Of a DNA stretch of 64,000 nucleotides, positions 1-11,161 are shown piece by piece. Made by a program: the position numbers and the translations under genes. Source of the stretch: Escarpia spicata (lineage: Eukaryota; Annelida; Polychaeta; Sabellida; Siboglinidae); the NCBI GenBank assembly GCA_963995525.1, contig OZ023209.1:32980199-33044198 (forward strand). The letters are read 5' to 3'. A model generated the notes under the pieces. It did not search any database, was not told the DNA's origin, and saw only the letters and a list, made by a program, of their open reading frames with translations. The first letter of the stretch is position 1. Every line of letters starts with the position of its first letter.

Positions 1-852
1 GTCAGATTTTCTCTGTGTTGTTGTCACTCCTTTTTTACTTTCAACTTAAGTTTCATCTCTGCCACCATCTTGCACCTCTTATTGCTGATATCCATCTCTT
101 TTGTATCATGATGTAGTCTGTCTGATTTCTCGTCTTTCCATCTGGCGATGTCCACGTGTAGATTCATCTAGGATGACTTGAGAAATTTGTATTTAAGATT
201 GTGAGGTTATTAGCGATGGCGAACTCAACAAGTGGTTCTCCCCTTTCATTTCTCTCTCCTAATTCAAATTTCCCGATTGTTCCTCTTTCTATCTCGTCTT
301 GTCTTTGTCCTACTTTGGCGTTAAAATCACCCATGACAATGGTGATGTCCGATTTCTTGGATTCGTCTATTTTACCTTGCAAAATAGTATACAAAGCTTT
401 TATTTCTTCCTCTTCTGCTATTGATGTCGGCACATAGACTTGTATTATTTTAATATTCTTATCTTTTCTCTGAAACTTTATGCTCAGAATTCTGTCGTTT
501 GCTGGTTTGTATCCAAGTACTGTATTTGCTATTTGTTTACTCAGATATATTGCTATGCCTCCTTGTCCTGCCTTTGCTTGTCCGGAGTATATGAATTTTC
601 CTCCTGTGTGTGGTGTAAAATGACTTTGTCCCGCCCATCGGTGTTCTGCTAATGCTAGGACACTCATATTGTTTTGTTTCGCTTCTTATATAACGATGTC
701 AATTTTCTAGCCGCTATGCTGCGGACAGTCCAAGTTGCTATTCTCGTTTTGTTTTTTAGCCATCCACTGAACTTGTTTCCCTTCTCCGCACATTCAAACA
801 AATTGCCTTCGTCAGCTTGAGTAGTCTCCCGGTTGCTTCTGGCTCTTCCCAA
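1..852 (-). pseudogene. RTE/Proto2-like LINE endonuclease fragment
   Basis: Read on the minus strand this is the apurinic-like endonuclease domain of a non-LTR retrotransposon, which nicks target DNA before reverse transcription. The start (about 790-700) carries RIATWTVRS, the usual opening of the domain. The 164-667 frame then shows EHRWAG, GGIAIYLSK, IIQVYVPT and the metal-site motif VMGDFNAKVG. The resemblance is to the RTE/BovB group, also seen in the domesticated CFDP2 family. The reading frame changes near 664-667, and a stop follows at 164 although related sequence continues to the window edge. No RT domain lies in the window, so the fragment is truncated and dead. Confidence 0.75.
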
Positions 853-1608
853 TAACCGTTAGGGACTCTTCTGGCTTGGGGGACTCACCACCGAGTCCCA
901 TATCGATTCTCTTTGCAATCATGAGTTCATCTGGGTTTTCGGCAGTGTACATTCCAGTAGTTTGCCATTGCTTTCTGGACGATTCTGGCCGCTTATCATT
1001 CTAAATCCCTGATGCGCCCTTGGCCCAACACCAGGCCTTTTCATCTCCCGCCTTCGTAGCCGTTGACCTCTGGGGATTCTTCCGCCTACTCCGCCGACAG
1101 ATGTGTGTTCTAAGCAGGGGAAGAACACTTCGGAAAAGCACTCACATATTTTGGCCGGCCAGCCAAAGCTGTCTTCATCTTTACAATGATGAAATACGCT
1201 ACGGCTATTAGCGAAATCGAATGGCAGCGCAAGAGAACTATGTAGGAATCATTATTTACCAAACTGTAATATCGCCCGCTTCCATGTTCTTACGCCGCTC
1301 ATGTTCTTACGCGTCTTCTTTTTCTTCAGACGTTTCATCTATAATACAGCCATTACTCGCATTATCGAAATTGTAAACTGTAAATGTAATGAGTCTAAGC
1401 GTGACGTGAGCCCTTACTTAAACATTATTTTATGTAAAAGTTTGACGAAAAAGAAACAATGCAGATTAACTACTATCTATTATTTTCCTATTCCTAATTA
1501 TTTTATGCGACAAACTAAGGCCAAGGCAGAGCTACTACTGCAAATTTGAATTATTATTTTGTGTGAAAACCCTTTTTTTTATATGAGATATGAGAAGACC
1601 GGCATCCT
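853..1608. other. No gene seen
   Basis: Mixed AT-rich and moderate-GC sequence. The open frames are short, overlap on both strands and show no recognisable motif. It may include decayed LINE sequence upstream of the minus-strand endonuclease. Confidence 0.4.
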
Positions 1609-2390
1609 GTGATGGTTGTGAAGACAGGCGTTCGTTCTGACCTGTTACTTGTGATGGACGAACACACCTTCAGCAGACGCATGCGTCTCAACAATGCCCA
1701 GTTCAAACATTTTGTGAACTTTCTTCTCGTCACAGTCCACGACACACCCGTTGAATGTGGAGGAATGCCACGAATACCCATTGAGAAGAAAGCTCTCGTA
1801 TTCTTGTGGTAAATGGCAAACACAAACACTTTTTGCGAACTTTCGGACAAATTTTACATCTAACAGAACACAGCACATCGAATTATAGCAAATATACTAG
1901 AGGACATTCCCCACCTTTCATGTCAGCACATTCTTTGGTCGAACAGTATTTGTATACAACACAGCGCAAACATAGTCTCATCTTGTGGTATCTCAAGCAT
2001 CATTGGTGCAATAGATGGAAGCCACATCAGAATATCTCGTCCGCAACGCCATGGCGATAACTATATGAACAGAAAGGATTGTTATTGTGTTCTTCTACAA
2101 GGTATTTTTGATGAAAGTGCAAAATTCATTGATGTGTTTGTTGGTCCATCGGCCAGAGAACACGATGCAAGAATGTTTCATATGCCATCCATTTACAGTG
2201 TCAGACAGCATCGCCAGAGAGATAAGTGGATGACTCTTTGGCGACAGTGCATATATTTATTATGACATTGCTACACCGCTCAGAGATAACGGTACACTGA
2301 CTCATGATCAAATTCTACGAAATTCAGTTATATGTCGGTCACATGAACATCCAGATGGATGCCCAAGGTTTGATGACAATAATGAGTAAA
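1609..2390 (+). pseudogene. PIF/Harbinger transposase (HARBI1-like nuclease) remnant
   Basis: DDE nuclease of a PIF/Harbinger DNA transposon, spread over at least three frames. The first part (1609-1812) ends in a helical region like the HARBI1 N-terminus. The second (about 2000-2060) carries GIIGAIDGSHIRI, which holds the first catalytic Asp. The third (2065-2265) has YMNRKDCYCVLLQGIFDE followed by FIDVFVG and REHDARMF, the second Asp region. A further frame near 2265-2330 gives IATPLRDNGTLTHDQI, matching the region near the third acidic residue. Frameshifts separate the blocks, so it cannot make a working protein. No terminal repeats were found. Confidence 0.75.
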
Positions 2391-2756
2391 TAGGAAGTCA
2401 ATGAACATTCTGAATATACCTCATGTGTCTGTCTCTACACTTGAAATGTATCACTTAGTCCACTACATATATCTTATATCTTACTTAAAATGATCTTTAT
2501 AGTATTGTGTGCATTGTATACGATGGTTAACATGTCATAACCGGACAATCAAATATGGTTTGACCTTCAACGATTTATATGTATTCAATTTGCACATTAG
2601 TATTTCAATGTTTCATAAAGCCTATCTCTATTTTTGTTTCATTGTCAGTGAACAGTTGTTAAGTTCCACATGTCTCTTTCTATGTTTATTGATTTTCATG
2701 AACCACTGGCATTTCATCAGCAATATTTGATTTTTTTAATAATTATTATCATCCTT

Positions 2757-4660
2757 TTAATGGCCACAATCAATTCTGCCACTCTTCGGGGGTTGCGAGG
2801 AGGTCAGAATTGTTTTTGCAAAGTGAAGAATATCTAGAGAGTCAGACCAATGGAGAACATTCACTATACAAATAAAAAATTCATAATAAAATAAACCCAA
2901 TAGAAAATCCAAACATTGGCAAATGAAATGTAAAAGAAATAAATACAAATGAATAAATAATGAAATGAAAAATATAAAAATCCGTACTCCTATATCTAAT
3001 CTAACTATGGAAGCTCTAGATGTGTGGCACCCTTGCTTTGAAAGTGTCAAGGCTGCTGGCAGCCACAGCTATTTCGGGCAGATCGTTCCAGTCTTTGATG
3101 GTATTTAGGAGGAAAGAATGTAGTCTGTACTTGGTTCTACACTGGATCTGACAGAGCTGCTGTGAATGCCCTCTTTATTGTCTGATCGGGGCAAGAAGGA
3201 GTTTGGAACGATCGATTATTGCTTAGTTTTTAAGGATGTTATGTAACATGGTCAATTTTGCCATTTTTCTGTGGGTACTGGAGGGAAGGCCATTTCAGTA
3301 TGTTGATCATTGAGGTGACACTAGATGTCTTCTTGTATTGGTTGACCATAAACGTAGAGGCTCTTCACTGGACTGCCTCGATCTTGTCTATGTTGCGCTG
3401 CGTGTAGGGGTCCCATGCAGACTGTGCAGGCATACTCTAGTATGGGAGGAACGAAGGTCTTGTATGTTGTCGTAAGAAACCTAAGGTCTTGTTGGCTTTA
3501 GTATAGATGTTGTCAATTTGCTGGTCCCAGCAGAGGTCTCGGGTGATGGTAACGCCGAAGTATTTGGCAGAGGTGACAGTTGCGAAGATAGGCCTTGGAC
3601 TAGGTATTGGCACTCTGCAGTGGTCCTCTTGCGGGGGACAGGGAGAGTCGTACCTTTCCCTGGGTGGACAGCCATGTCCCATCGTTGTTCCCAGCTTTCC
3701 AGTCGGTGGAGGCCGAGTTGTAGCTGGTGTTGATAGTGGTCTGTGTTAGAGAGGCGATAGACAGCGGTGTCATCAGCAAACAGGTGTGACGGCGAGGTGA
3801 GTCGCTATGGGAGGTCATTGATATAGGCCAGGAATAGTGCTGGGCCGACAACTGACCCCTGTGGTACACCTGAGCGCACACTGACGTAGCCTGAGGTAGC
3901 ATCGTTAACCACTACTGCTTGCCGCCGATTCCTGAGGAAAACCCCGAGCCACCGGTTGACTTTGCCTTGCACTCCATAGTGGTGTAGCTTATGTAGTAAG
4001 AAACTGTAATTAACCCTGTCGAAGGCATTCACAAAATCCATTATTATGATGTCGGCTTGGTGGCATTGTTCCATGTTCTCGTTGAGTTCTTCAGTGAAGT
4101 CTAGTAGTTGGGTTTCACAGGATCTTAATTTGCGGAAGCCATGTTATTCTGGCTTGAGGATTCCATTGCTTTCGAGGTGATTCATCAGAGCGATGACGAT
4201 ATCATGTTTAAGATCTTGCATGGAATGCTTGTGATGGATACGGGGCGCTAGTTTGCTGGATTACAGAGCTCATTGTGTTGGCTACTCTCCAGTCCAATGG
4301 GATTTCGCCTGTGTTGATTGAGGACTGGAATTTAGTAGACAAGATTGGGACCGCTTCTGTTGCCAGTTGTCTGAGTATCCGTGGACTAATATGTTCCGGG
4401 CCGCAGGCCTTGTAGGGATCTAGTTTGGTGAGAATCTTGTAAATGCCCTCCTCTGAGATAATTAGGTCATTCAGCGTGGATGAATGTTCAACATAACTCA
4501 TCTGGCACCTGGCTTGGCATTCTTCATCAATATACTCCTTCCCTTCACCGAAGACGGCCGGGAACTGGTTGTTCAGAGCCTGGGCTAGGGCCATAGGGTG
4601 TGAGTAGTAATAGAGGTGGTCCAGCGTCGAGGGTTGGATTCGGAGTTGAGGATGATGAAC
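2757..4660 (-). pseudogene. Non-LTR retrotransposon reverse transcriptase fragment
   Basis: Minus-strand LINE (CR1/jockey-like) reverse transcriptase. The upstream part (4594-4208) has a fingers-type segment with DPYKACGPEHISPRIL and IPLDWRVANT. The palm part (4074-3805) has IIMDFVNAFDRVNY, the first catalytic Asp region, and SGVPQGSVVGPALFLAYIND. A later frame (3682-3437) has SAKYFGVTITRDLCWDQQI, the usual thumb-side block. Frames change between these blocks and the YADD-type segment is not intact in one frame. Sequence at 2757-3430 is probably the 3' part and untranslated end. A degenerate, immobile copy. Confidence 0.75.
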
Positions 4661-5170
4661 GTACCCGGATGTAGGTCAAGGTCAAATGTCAAGTACCCGG
4701 ATGTGGGTCAAGGTCAAATGTCGCCAACTGGCGAATAGATGAAGAATTAAAAAATAGCGCCACCAAGCGGAATTTTTTAAAACTAAAATAGCGCCAGCTA
4801 GCGGAATTTTTATTAACTAAAACGCTCGCGTGCAATATAGCCTCCTAACGGATAGATCAGGAACTACAAACATCATCCCAGGCGGACAATGGTGTATTTT
4901 CTTATATGTCATAGGTTGTGGACCATTTTTTGAGGTGTAGGCCTCTCCTAGTCTACACATTTACAACTTTAACATAGGACCAAACCTGACGAATCGGTAG
5001 AGATGTACGAGGTGAGTTGGTTATACAGGTAGTGATCTGATTAGCCATCATTTTGAGCTCTCGTCACAAAAGAGTATTAGCTATTCTCATAGGTTAGACA
5101 TTTCGTGTTCGTTCGGCACACCCACGTGAACTTTATGTTCTGTCGAACTGTTATCAAAGTCCTGCGTCTG
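4661..5170. repeat. Short direct repeats before the zinc-finger gene
   Basis: A roughly 30-bp unit containing GTACCCGGATGT.GGTCAAGG occurs twice in tandem (about 4658-4720). A second unit (TAGCGCCA.C.AGCGGAATTTTT) is doubled at 4755-4812. The stretch 4997-5055 (ACGAGGTGAGTtGGTTAtACAGGTAGTG) recurs diverged at 7187-7246, again upstream of a zinc-finger ORF. No gene seen. Confidence 0.5.
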
Positions 5171-5204
5171 TTTTTTGTGGTCATTATATCTTACATTTTG
5201 GAAG

Positions 5205-6178
5205 ATGAACAACATGACTAGTGATAACGTCCGACAAAGGATTTTGCTACCGAAGGCCCAGCCTTCTCCGGCTACGGGACCACTTGACCTCTCGACCCCG
5301 ACAATCAACCCGGACCAACAGCCAACGACCAGTTCATCGACCAGTTCGACGATCAAACCAATTTCGTCTCTGTCATCAGCGCCGTCAATCAACCCAACCA
5401 TCAACCTGACGCCATCACCTCCGACGAAGTGTCGGAAGCTTTCGCCTCGTTATACTTGCTGTATGTGTGGCAGTACCTTCAAGTATAAAGGGAATTGGCC
5501 CGCTCATGTGAAGCAGGGCTGCAGCCAAAGGAAGCAAGATAAACAGCGGCGACGTAAACAACAACTTGAAGAACAGCTTGAAGAGATAACAGTAAGCTTC
5601 ATAGTGTTCAAATGGTATTCATACCATTTTGTTAGAACATTTTCAAAAGAACATACTATTATATTTCTCTTATACATACCAGTTGACCACTCATTATTAA
5701 GCTCATCCCTTCACTGTTTCACTTCGGCAAGAAAACGAGCCCATTGCTGCAACCGTCGCTACTTCTGCTTCTTCTCCACATGTCGCGAGATCTGGCAACC
5801 GACCGCAGTTACCATCTGTCAACCGACCACCATCACCGTTGTACCACGATAGTACTATGGCTAACGTCCAAACTTCAAAACACCCAACTTCCACGCACCT
5901 GCAGCCTTCAACGACATCAACTTAGACGAACCAATTAGCCGACCGTATGAGACGACTTCTGCCGACACGGCCGATGTGACAACTTCGACCATTAATTAAT
6001 TCAACAACTACAGTGGTGAAAGACTGTTTGAGTGTTTTGTTAGACGCAGGTGTGAAGCTATCCGACGTGACAGTCGAACAGTTATGTAATATCGGGAGTT
6101 GGTTGCAAGAATCGTTTTCAGGGGAGTGGCGAAACATTATCGAACAAATGGTTCTGGCAGTAATGGAGGGTGATCTGT
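5205..6178 (+). CDS. Candidate spliced gene with C2HC zinc finger
   Basis: An open frame starts with ATG at 5205 and runs through a Ser/Thr/Pro-rich stretch into a single zinc finger (about 5450-5520, YTCCMCGSTFKYKGN then H and C ligands). A basic, Gln/Glu-rich helix follows (about 5525-5590). A possible donor (ACAGTAAGC) lies near 5591. Downstream, 5720-5925 holds a Pro/Ser/Thr-rich open frame. The segment 5998-6178 is open as a short helical protein ending in a stop at 6178. Whether these are exons of one gene is inference. I do not recognise the family. The finger resembles those at the start of the Polinton polymerase only in general spacing. Confidence 0.4.
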
Positions 6179-6379
6179 AAAGAACGTTCTTTTGTCTTGT
6201 ATACGATTAAACTTTGCAAGACTCTGTATCAATGTCTAGTCTCTGGTTCTTTTAGTTATGGAGCGTGACATGTAAATACGTTTGTGTTGTTCACGAATAA
6301 ACTGTGCCAACCTCATCTTGTGTCTTTGTCATAGTGTAATGCAAAGCTTACGTTGGGAACCTTACTAATAGTCTTACAC

Positions 6380-7160
6380 TTCACAAGTATGTCTGTATGT
6401 AGTTCAGTAGAGATGATAGCCACTTATGTCTGTGTAGTTCAGTACAGAGATGTTAACCAGTTATGTATGTGTGTAGTTCAGTACAGAGATGATAGCCAGT
6501 TATGTCTGTGTGTAGTTCAGTACAGAGATGTTAGCCTGTTATGTCGGTGTGTATTTCAGTAAAAACGTTAGTCGGTTATGTATGTGTGTCGTTCAGTAGA
6601 GATGATAGCCAGTTACGTATGTGTGTAGTTAAGTAGAGATGACAGTCAGTTATGTCTGTGTATTGTTCAGTAGAGATGACAGCCAGTTATGTATGTGTAG
6701 TTCAGTGTGTGTGACATCATGCTACCCGACAGTAATACATACAGCAGACATAGAGATATACATAAATACATACATAGAGATAGACTATACATACATAGAG
6801 ACAAACATATATACATACATAGAGACATAGATATACGGACGAGACATCATGCGAGAGTACGGACGAGACAAGAGACGAGACAACGGATGAGATATGCCAC
6901 GAGACTATGGATGACACATCACACGAGACTACGGATGAAACATCACACGAGAGTACCGACGAGACAAGAGATATGCCACGAGACTACGGATGACACATCA
7001 CATGAGAGTACGGACGAGACAAGAGATGAGACTATGGACGATATATGCCACGAGACTACGGATGACACATCACACGAGACTACGGATGACACAGATATGA
7101 CAGTCACTTATGCCTATGTATTGTTCAGTAGAGATGACAGCCAGTTATGTATGTGTAGTT
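6380..7160. repeat. Compound minisatellite
   Basis: The unit TTCAGTAGAGATGA.AGCCAGTTATGT.TGTGTGTAG (about 37 bp) repeats diverged from 6395 to 6710. It gives way to an ATACATA-rich stretch (6735-6835), then to a roughly 24-bp unit GAGACTACGGATGACACATC (6840-7095), and then the first unit returns (7098-7165). Short ORFs across it are repeat artefacts. Confidence 0.85.
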
Positions 7161-7439
7161 CAGTGTGAGTGACGTCATGATATGTTGTGCACGAGGTGAG
7201 TAGGTTAAACAGGTAGTGCTTTGGTTAGCCATCGTTTTCAACTTGCGCACTTGAATGTAATTTCATCATGTGACGTCATGGTCAGTGAGTGACGTCATGG
7301 TACGTGCAGTCATTTTGACCAAAACGTTGCACGAATCAAACTATAGACACAAGTTGTACAAACGAAACACTATGCTTTGACCAACACGCTGCACGAATTG
7401 AACTCAGACCAACTAGTTGTACAAACAAAAAACTATGCT

Positions 7440-7564
7440 TTGTGTGTGTGTGTGTGTGTGTGTGTATGAGTGTGGTGGTGGTGGTGGTGGTGTGTGTGTC
7501 TGTGTGTGGTGTGTGTGTGGTTTGTGTGTGTGCGTGTTTGTGTGTGGTGTGTGTGTTTGTGTGT

Positions 7565-7646
<82 letters not shown>
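7440..7646. repeat. (TG)n microsatellite
   Basis: Long TG dinucleotide tract with a short GGT-triplet interruption near 7472-7490. The pure part is about 7560-7645. Cys/Val and Thr/His ORFs across it are artefacts. Confidence 0.95.
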
Positions 7647-7647
<1 letters not shown>

Positions 7648-7903
7648 AACTATCCACCAAAAGGGAGCAAATAGACGGGTTATCGCGTGAGATTCCATCA
7701 AAAGGGGGCAAATAGACGTATTATCGCGTGACATCTCACTGCTTTCAGGCAATTCGACGGGTTATCGCGTGACATATCTACCAACCTTAGCGCACAAGAC
7801 TACGGCCGAGACATTGCATGAGACTACGGACGAGACATCGCATGAGACTACGTGTTCCAAGAACCATTCCGTTGTTTACATTTGAACAGTAAACACGTGT
7901 ATC

Positions 7904-8068
7904 ATGAGCTTATGGACTAGTCTACCAGCTATTAACAAGCCTACATCATCATCATCACGTGCAGCCTTCCAGTACCCATATTGCAAGAGACATTTCACAC
8001 GTCGAGACAACTTGAAACGACACAGTGTCGTCAGACCAACACCACTCAACGGACACCAATGTAATTAG
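7904..8068 (+). CDS. Small zinc-finger ORF
   Basis: A 54-residue ORF starts at ATG 7904 with MSLWTSLPAINKP. After a Ser tract it carries one C2H2-like finger core, YCKRHFTRRDNLKRHS, followed by a late Cys. The first Cys of the usual pair is replaced (PYC instead of CxxC), so zinc binding may be impaired. The last 25 bases overlap the start of the downstream tandem repeat. Upstream, 7187-7246 matches 4997-5055, which lies before the other zinc-finger gene, so both may belong to one mobile-element family. Function unknown. Confidence 0.4.
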   Translation: MSLWTSLPAINKPTSSSSRAAFQYPYCKRHFTRRDNLKRHSVVRPTPLNGHQCN

Positions 8069-8763
8069 TCAGAGTATTGCCATCTACTGGCCATGATAGA
8101 TCTCTATTCGTTGACACACTTCCGGGAATACCGGAAGCATAGAGGCCGCCATGGCAGTCAAGTAACTTCCGGTGTGACGTTACTTCCGACGTAGCGTCCC
8201 TAGTAGAGGCTGCCATAGCAAGCGAATTTGAAAACTGCTATGATCGAAAACGACTATGTCAATAACATGTAAGGACAACCACCTGACAGGACTTCATTCA
8301 AAGAGGTGACTATCATAGTTCCCAACGCCACTTAACGGACACCAATGTAATTAGTCAGAGTATCGCCATCTACCGGCCATGATATGAGGTGACCATCATG
8401 GTTCCCAACGCCACTCAACGGACACCAATGTAATTAGTCAGAGTATTGCCATCTACCGGCCATGATAGATCTCTACTCGTTGACACACTTCTGGGAATAT
8501 CGGAGGCATAGAGTCCGCCATGTCAGGTCGCCATGGCATTCAAGTAACTTCCGGTGTGACGTCACTTCCGACGTAGCGTCCCTAGTAGAGGCTGCCATAG
8601 CAAGCGAATTTGAAAACTGCTGTGATCGAAAACGACTATGTCAATAACGTGTAAGGAAAACCACCTGACAGGACTTCATTCAAAGAGGTGACCATCATGG
8701 TTCCCAACGCCACTCAACGGACACCAATTTAATTAGTCAGAGTATTGCCATCTACCGACCATG
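8043..8763. repeat. Tandem repeats with CACTCAACGGACACCAATGT
   Basis: The motif CACTcAACGGACACCAATgT with following AATTAGTCAGAGTAT begins near 8043, 8331, 8412 and 8711. The units (about 288, 81 and 299 bp) include AAGTAACTTCCGGTGTGACG and CCCTAGTAGAGGCTGCCATA. Confidence 0.85.
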
Positions 8764-9095
8764 AAAAAGGTTGGGGTTAACCTCGCGAAAATTTAAACAA
8801 CCACCAAATCGGTTGTATAAATTTTCTGAAAATGTTATGTTTTTGTCCCAGAGGGACAAAAAACAGAACAATTTCGCGAGGTTAACCCCAACTTTTTTTC
8901 TCTAGCTAACCTAATTATATATTTGTATCCGCTAGATGGCGCCATCATGTGACATAGTACTCCGATTATCCACTAGGGGGCGTTACGCCGGAAGTGACGT
9001 CGTACCGGAAGTTACTTGACTGTCATGGCAGCCTCTACTAGGGATGCTACGTCGGAAGTGAGGTCGCACCGGAAGTTACTTGATGCCATGGCGAC
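8525..9095. repeat. Inverted repeat pair around a MITE
   Basis: The block at about 8528-8605 (AAGTAACTTCCGGTGTGACG ... GTAGAGGCTGCCAT) recurs inverted at about 9003-9095, itself as two tandem half-copies. It encloses the hairpin element at 8764-8899. A third, direct copy is at 8140-8225. Confidence 0.7.
8764..8899. mobile_element. Hairpin MITE-like element
   Basis: About 136 bp with near-perfect ends: GTTGGGGTTAACCTCGCGAA on the left pairs with the right end TTCGCGAGGTTAACCCCAAC. The middle has a smaller palindrome, TGTCCCAGAGGGACA. There is no coding capacity. The class is inferred from structure only. Confidence 0.6.
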
Positions 9096-9104
9096 CTGCG
9101 TGAT

Positions 9105-10427
9105 GTGATGTTCGGTTCTCAGTTTACCGATGCCTTTGAAGAGAGAGAGCTGTACTGCACGCTGTACTGCACGCTGTGCTGCACGGTAGTTTGGTATCTG
9201 ACTCGTTGTTTCTTGGACGTTGTCGACACGTGCGACCAAGTAAAGATCGATTCACGCTCGCCGACTGAGTAGAGAATATTCTTGGTTTCTGATGACGTAC
9301 ACCAGTTCATTGAGTGATTTCTTACGATAGCGCAGTTTTGCCTTGATTACTCCCATTACTGGTAGAAGTGTGCCATCCGGACCACGTAGTGATTGCTTTG
9401 TCGGTAGCAGCTTTTCTGTATTAAGCCACGCCTCTTGATCGCTGATCACAGAGACGGCTGCACCCATGTCTAGTTTGAACTTTGTTGCGTGACCATTGAC
9501 CTCCACCTCAGCTGACCAGTGTTCTGTGTCGTCTATTACCCCAACATAACCGAGGTACAGCAAGTCGACACACTCGAGCTGTTGCACTTCGTTGACCTGG
9601 TTTGACGGTTGTTTGACTTCCCGAAAGACAGAGGGGAAGTGTCCTTTCTTTTGGCAATTACGACAAATGGCTTCTCTTGCAGGGCATTGTTGTCGATCGT
9701 GTCGACTGCGGCCACACCATTTGCATATGTTGTGTGTGCCTGTTGTAGCAGAATTTGTTTTTGCGTTGTTGTAGTTCATAGGTTTGTGCTTTGTACCGGC
9801 TTTGAGATGGTTTGCCGAGTTTGACAAAATCAACAGTTTTGCTTGCGACAGTGTTCTCTCTAACAAATTCTCTATTTTGTTTTCATGCCTCTGCTTGCCT
9901 GTTAATTTATATCGCTTCTAGCGTATCAGATAAAGCATCAGTGAACCCGCCTGCGACGATTCGATCCCTGATTAGATCCTCTCGCAGATTGCCGTAGTCG
10001 CAGAGTTCTGACAGCTTGTACAAGTCTTGAAGGTGTCAATCGATTCACTCGGTGATTGAGTTCTTTTATTGAAGCTCGCTCGTTCACAAATGACGTTTCG
10101 TCTTACCTTGAAGTATTCGTTCAGCGTCATCTTCACATCGTCATACGCATCGGTTTCTTCGCTTACCGTCAGCGTAGACAGTATATCGCCTGCACAGTCC
10201 CCCATACTGTAGAGTAGGATGCTGACTTGATCTGCATTCGGCTTATTGTTCAGCCCCGATGCTACTCTATATTGTTCGAACCGCTTTAGCAACTTAGGCC
10301 AAAGGTCTGCCTGTTGAGAACTATTTCCGCCATCGAACTTTCCCGGAAGTAGAATGTCAAGCTGGATGCCTGTGGGCGCAATATTCTGCGCTGGCTGAAC
10401 CGTAAGATTCTCCCCTGGTATGCTCAT
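9105..10427 (-). pseudogene. Ty3/gypsy-type gag-protease fragment
   Basis: Minus-strand remnant of an LTR retrotransposon. The gag part starts at ATG 10427 and has a capsid-like helical domain (10427-9972). A frame break at about 9972-9866 is followed by two zinc knuckles (CKWCGRSRHDRQQC, then CRNCQKKGHF with the last Cys missing). The aspartic protease has FKLDMGAAVSVI, with Met where the family has Thr. After another break near 9252 comes LSLFKGIGKLRTEHHIT, the entry to the reverse transcriptase. There the sequence stops at the 9003-9095 repeat, so RT, RNase H and integrase are absent. Confidence 0.8.
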
Positions 10428-10953
10428 GTTTACCTTGTTGTATTAGCGTCGACTGTGGGCGTTTTAAAACCCGCTGCATCCATACATTTGTGATGTGTTG
10501 CGCCTCTATGTGGCTGCACTTATGTATTTGGCATTTTTATCAGTTTTTAATTTCGACACAGCACTGCACTTTGTACAGTTGGTTTATTAAAGGAAAACAA
10601 AAGGCAACGTTTTGGTGTTAAGCATCTAAAAGAGTTAATACAAACTAACAATTTCCAACTACAATCAAATTTTTAACGTCAGCGGTTTACCAGGAAAAAA
10701 TGTTTGAATACGCAACTACCGAATTTCTATGGACTACGCCATTGTTAGAAGAAAGTGACGTCACACTGTCGTAACTTTTCTGCGTACTATTTGTTCCCAA
10801 CTCCGTTAGGTGGCGCTATGGTAAGTTTACCAATTAAACTATGTGCGCATGCGCTGTGACTGTGTAAATAAGATGGCTTTCCAATTCTTCGGAAGACAAC
10901 GAAAACCAAATCGATTTCAAAGCAGCTGGTTACCGGTTTGAACCACAAAAACA
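10428..10953. other. No gene seen; possible gypsy leader and P2X7-like promoter region
   Basis: Contains sequence just upstream of the gag start that could be its 5' leader or LTR. No clear LTR partner is visible. The last part precedes the P2X7-like start codon. Confidence 0.35.
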
Positions 10954-11161
10954 ATGGAAGATACGGCAGAGGCGGGTGCCGGTGGGCACGAACAGGAAGG
11001 CCCACGGGCAGTCGAAATGTCGAGGCGCATACCATGCCGAGATGAAATTGACTGGTGTCGGTGTGGAAAATGCCGCAGCGATCTCCTTGTTCAGGAACAA
11101 GAACTAAATATGTCTGCTGCCAGGAGGCGGTTGCTACTCGACAGCAACGCTGTTGGTGAAG
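10954..11161 (+). CDS. P2X7-like cysteine-domain gene, first exon
   Basis: ATG at 10954 follows AAAACA. The 69-codon exon ends at GGTGAAG|GTAATT (11161), a good donor. It is Gly/Glu-rich at first, then has DWCRCGKCRSDLL. The WCxCGxC block is typical of the zinc-binding intracellular domain first known from P2X7 receptors, which is expanded in many invertebrate proteins. The CC pair that usually follows is not seen here. The domain's C-terminal part appears in an exon at 12971-13139 on the same strand. This is likely a host gene, perhaps truncated; the protein's role is not known to me. Confidence 0.55.

Noticed and set aside
5205..6178. A second, left-hand Polinton fragment based on the zinc finger
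   Set aside because: The finger spacing alone resembles the PolB N-terminus, but no polymerase, integrase or capsid sequence is nearby.
7336..7752. Long Thr/His-rich and Cys/Val-rich ORFs
   Set aside because: They are readings of the (TG)n tract and its edges; not genes.
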